Shown here: piece by piece, positions 63,642 through 64,000 of the stretch
Position numbering within the stretch: the stretch's first letter is position 1
Layout: the number at the start of each line of letters is the position of its first letter
Position numbers and translations under genes: made by a program
Notes under the pieces: model-generated
The model's input: only the letters and a program-made list of their open reading frames with translations
The model's database searches: none
Told to the model about the DNA's origin: nothing
NCBI GenBank assembly: GCA_050951405.1
Contig: JBMNIZ010000005.1
Coordinates: 1-64,000 of the forward strand
Direction: 5' to 3'
DNA from: JBMNIZ01 sp050951405
GTDB lineage: Bacteria; Bacillota; DULZ01
Length of the DNA stretch: 64,000 bases

Positions 63642-64000
63642 TTAGAAAGCATTTGGAATCAGCTGAATCCGCACAGGCTCACTTTCCCGGAAAGTGATAG
63701 CCACTACATCAAAACGGCAGAAATGCTCATTAAGCTTATTGCGCTGCAGGTAGAAAGCCGCCAGCTTCCGCAGCTTTTTTTGTTTTTTGAGATTGACGGT
63801 TTCCTCCGGCCAGCCGTAATCCTCACCCTGCCGGCAGCGAACTTCCACAAAAACCAACTCAGCCCTGTGCCGGGCAACCAAATCTAGTTCACCGAACCGG
63901 CAACTGAAATTTTTTTCAATGATTTTGTACCCTTGCTTTGTAAGCCAATGGGCAGCAATTTCTTCACCCCGGCGTCCCAGGTTTTTCCTATCAATACTCA
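63642..64000 (-). CDS. yraN: YraN/UPF0102 nuclease-like protein (partial)
   Basis: The frame runs from the window edge to a stop at 63642. Visible residues: RKNLGRRGEEIAAHWLTKQG, IEKNFSCRFGELDLVARH, ELVFVEVRCRQGEDYGWPEE and CRFDVVAITFRE. This is a UPF0102/YraN protein with a Holliday-junction-resolvase-like (restriction endonuclease) fold and an ELDLVA...FVEVR active-site pattern. The start lies beyond 64000. It precedes comM in the usual order. Confidence 0.92.
   Translation of the reverse strand, partial: SIDRKNLGRRGEEIAAHWLTKQGYKIIEKNFSCRFGELDLVARHRAELVFVEVRCRQGEDYGWPEETVNLKKQKKLRKLAAFYLQRNKLNEHFCRFDVVAITFRESEPVRIQLIPNAF

Noticed and set aside
1..64000. CRISPR array, rRNA or tRNA genes
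   Set aside because: I saw no regularly spaced repeats and no rRNA or cloverleaf-like tRNA sequence in the gaps; a tRNA scan would be the decisive test.

Overview
The window is a low-to-moderate GC Firmicutes (class Clostridia) chromosome segment. Evidence is a core block in the classic Firmicutes order (dprA-topA-trmFO-xerC-hslV-hslU-codY, then rpsB-tsf-pyrH-frr-uppS-cdsA-dxr-rseP-ispG-proS, then rimP-nusA-ylxR-ylxQ-infB-rbfA-nrnA-truB-ribF), CodY, a YtvI-type protein usually tied to sporulation, strong purine-rich ribosome binding sites and frequent TTG/GTG starts. It looks closest to Peptococcaceae-like anaerobes, but the sequence alone does not fix a genus.

Layout. (1) 1-17,100 is accessory DNA: a decayed prophage cut up by insertion sequences. 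Two almost identical 2.43-kb arms (5' part of an IS30-family element plus an IS256-family element) lie in inverted orientation at 108-2539 and 11032-13462. Between them are prophage remnants (VRR-NUC, phage sigma-like protein), a GAACGGG repeat field, and a cargo of exported or membrane proteins: lipoprotein, XRE-membrane regulator, BlaR1-like sensor remnant, SLH protein, papain-fold protease, and a zinc-ribbon DDE transposase. Phage landmarks on both sides show that the segment between the arms has been inverted. To the right follow a broken HNH gene, a Phd/PIN toxin-antitoxin pair, an IS1202-like element and a possible second toxin-antitoxin pair.

(2) 17,137-45,382 holds about 28 housekeeping genes, all on the minus strand, for translation, isoprenoid and phospholipid synthesis, protein turnover, DNA topology and tRNA modification. 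polC, usual between proS and rimP, is absent; a frameshifted glycosyltransferase stands there. dxr and this glycosyltransferase each lack one A in a short A run, which suggests either sequence errors or real lesions.

(3) 45,383-46,090 is a 0.7-kb gap with a strong consensus promoter followed about 165 bp later by a perfect intrinsic terminator and no convincing ORF: a candidate small RNA gene. A second strong hairpin lies next to it.

(4) 46,091-52,698 holds a KdpD-like universal stress protein gene divergent from a complete seven-gene Mrp Na+/H+ antiporter operon (mrpA-G).

(5) 52,838-60,403 is a minus-strand catabolic cluster: N-carbamoyl amino acid hydrolase, MmsA-like semialdehyde dehydrogenase, M20 deacylase and a sodium:solute symporter split by a third IS (IS256 family, 9-bp target duplication). 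Uptake and breakdown of a carbamoylated amino acid such as a pyrimidine-derived beta-ureido acid is a reasonable inference. (6) 60,922-64,000 holds hom, comM and a partial yraN.
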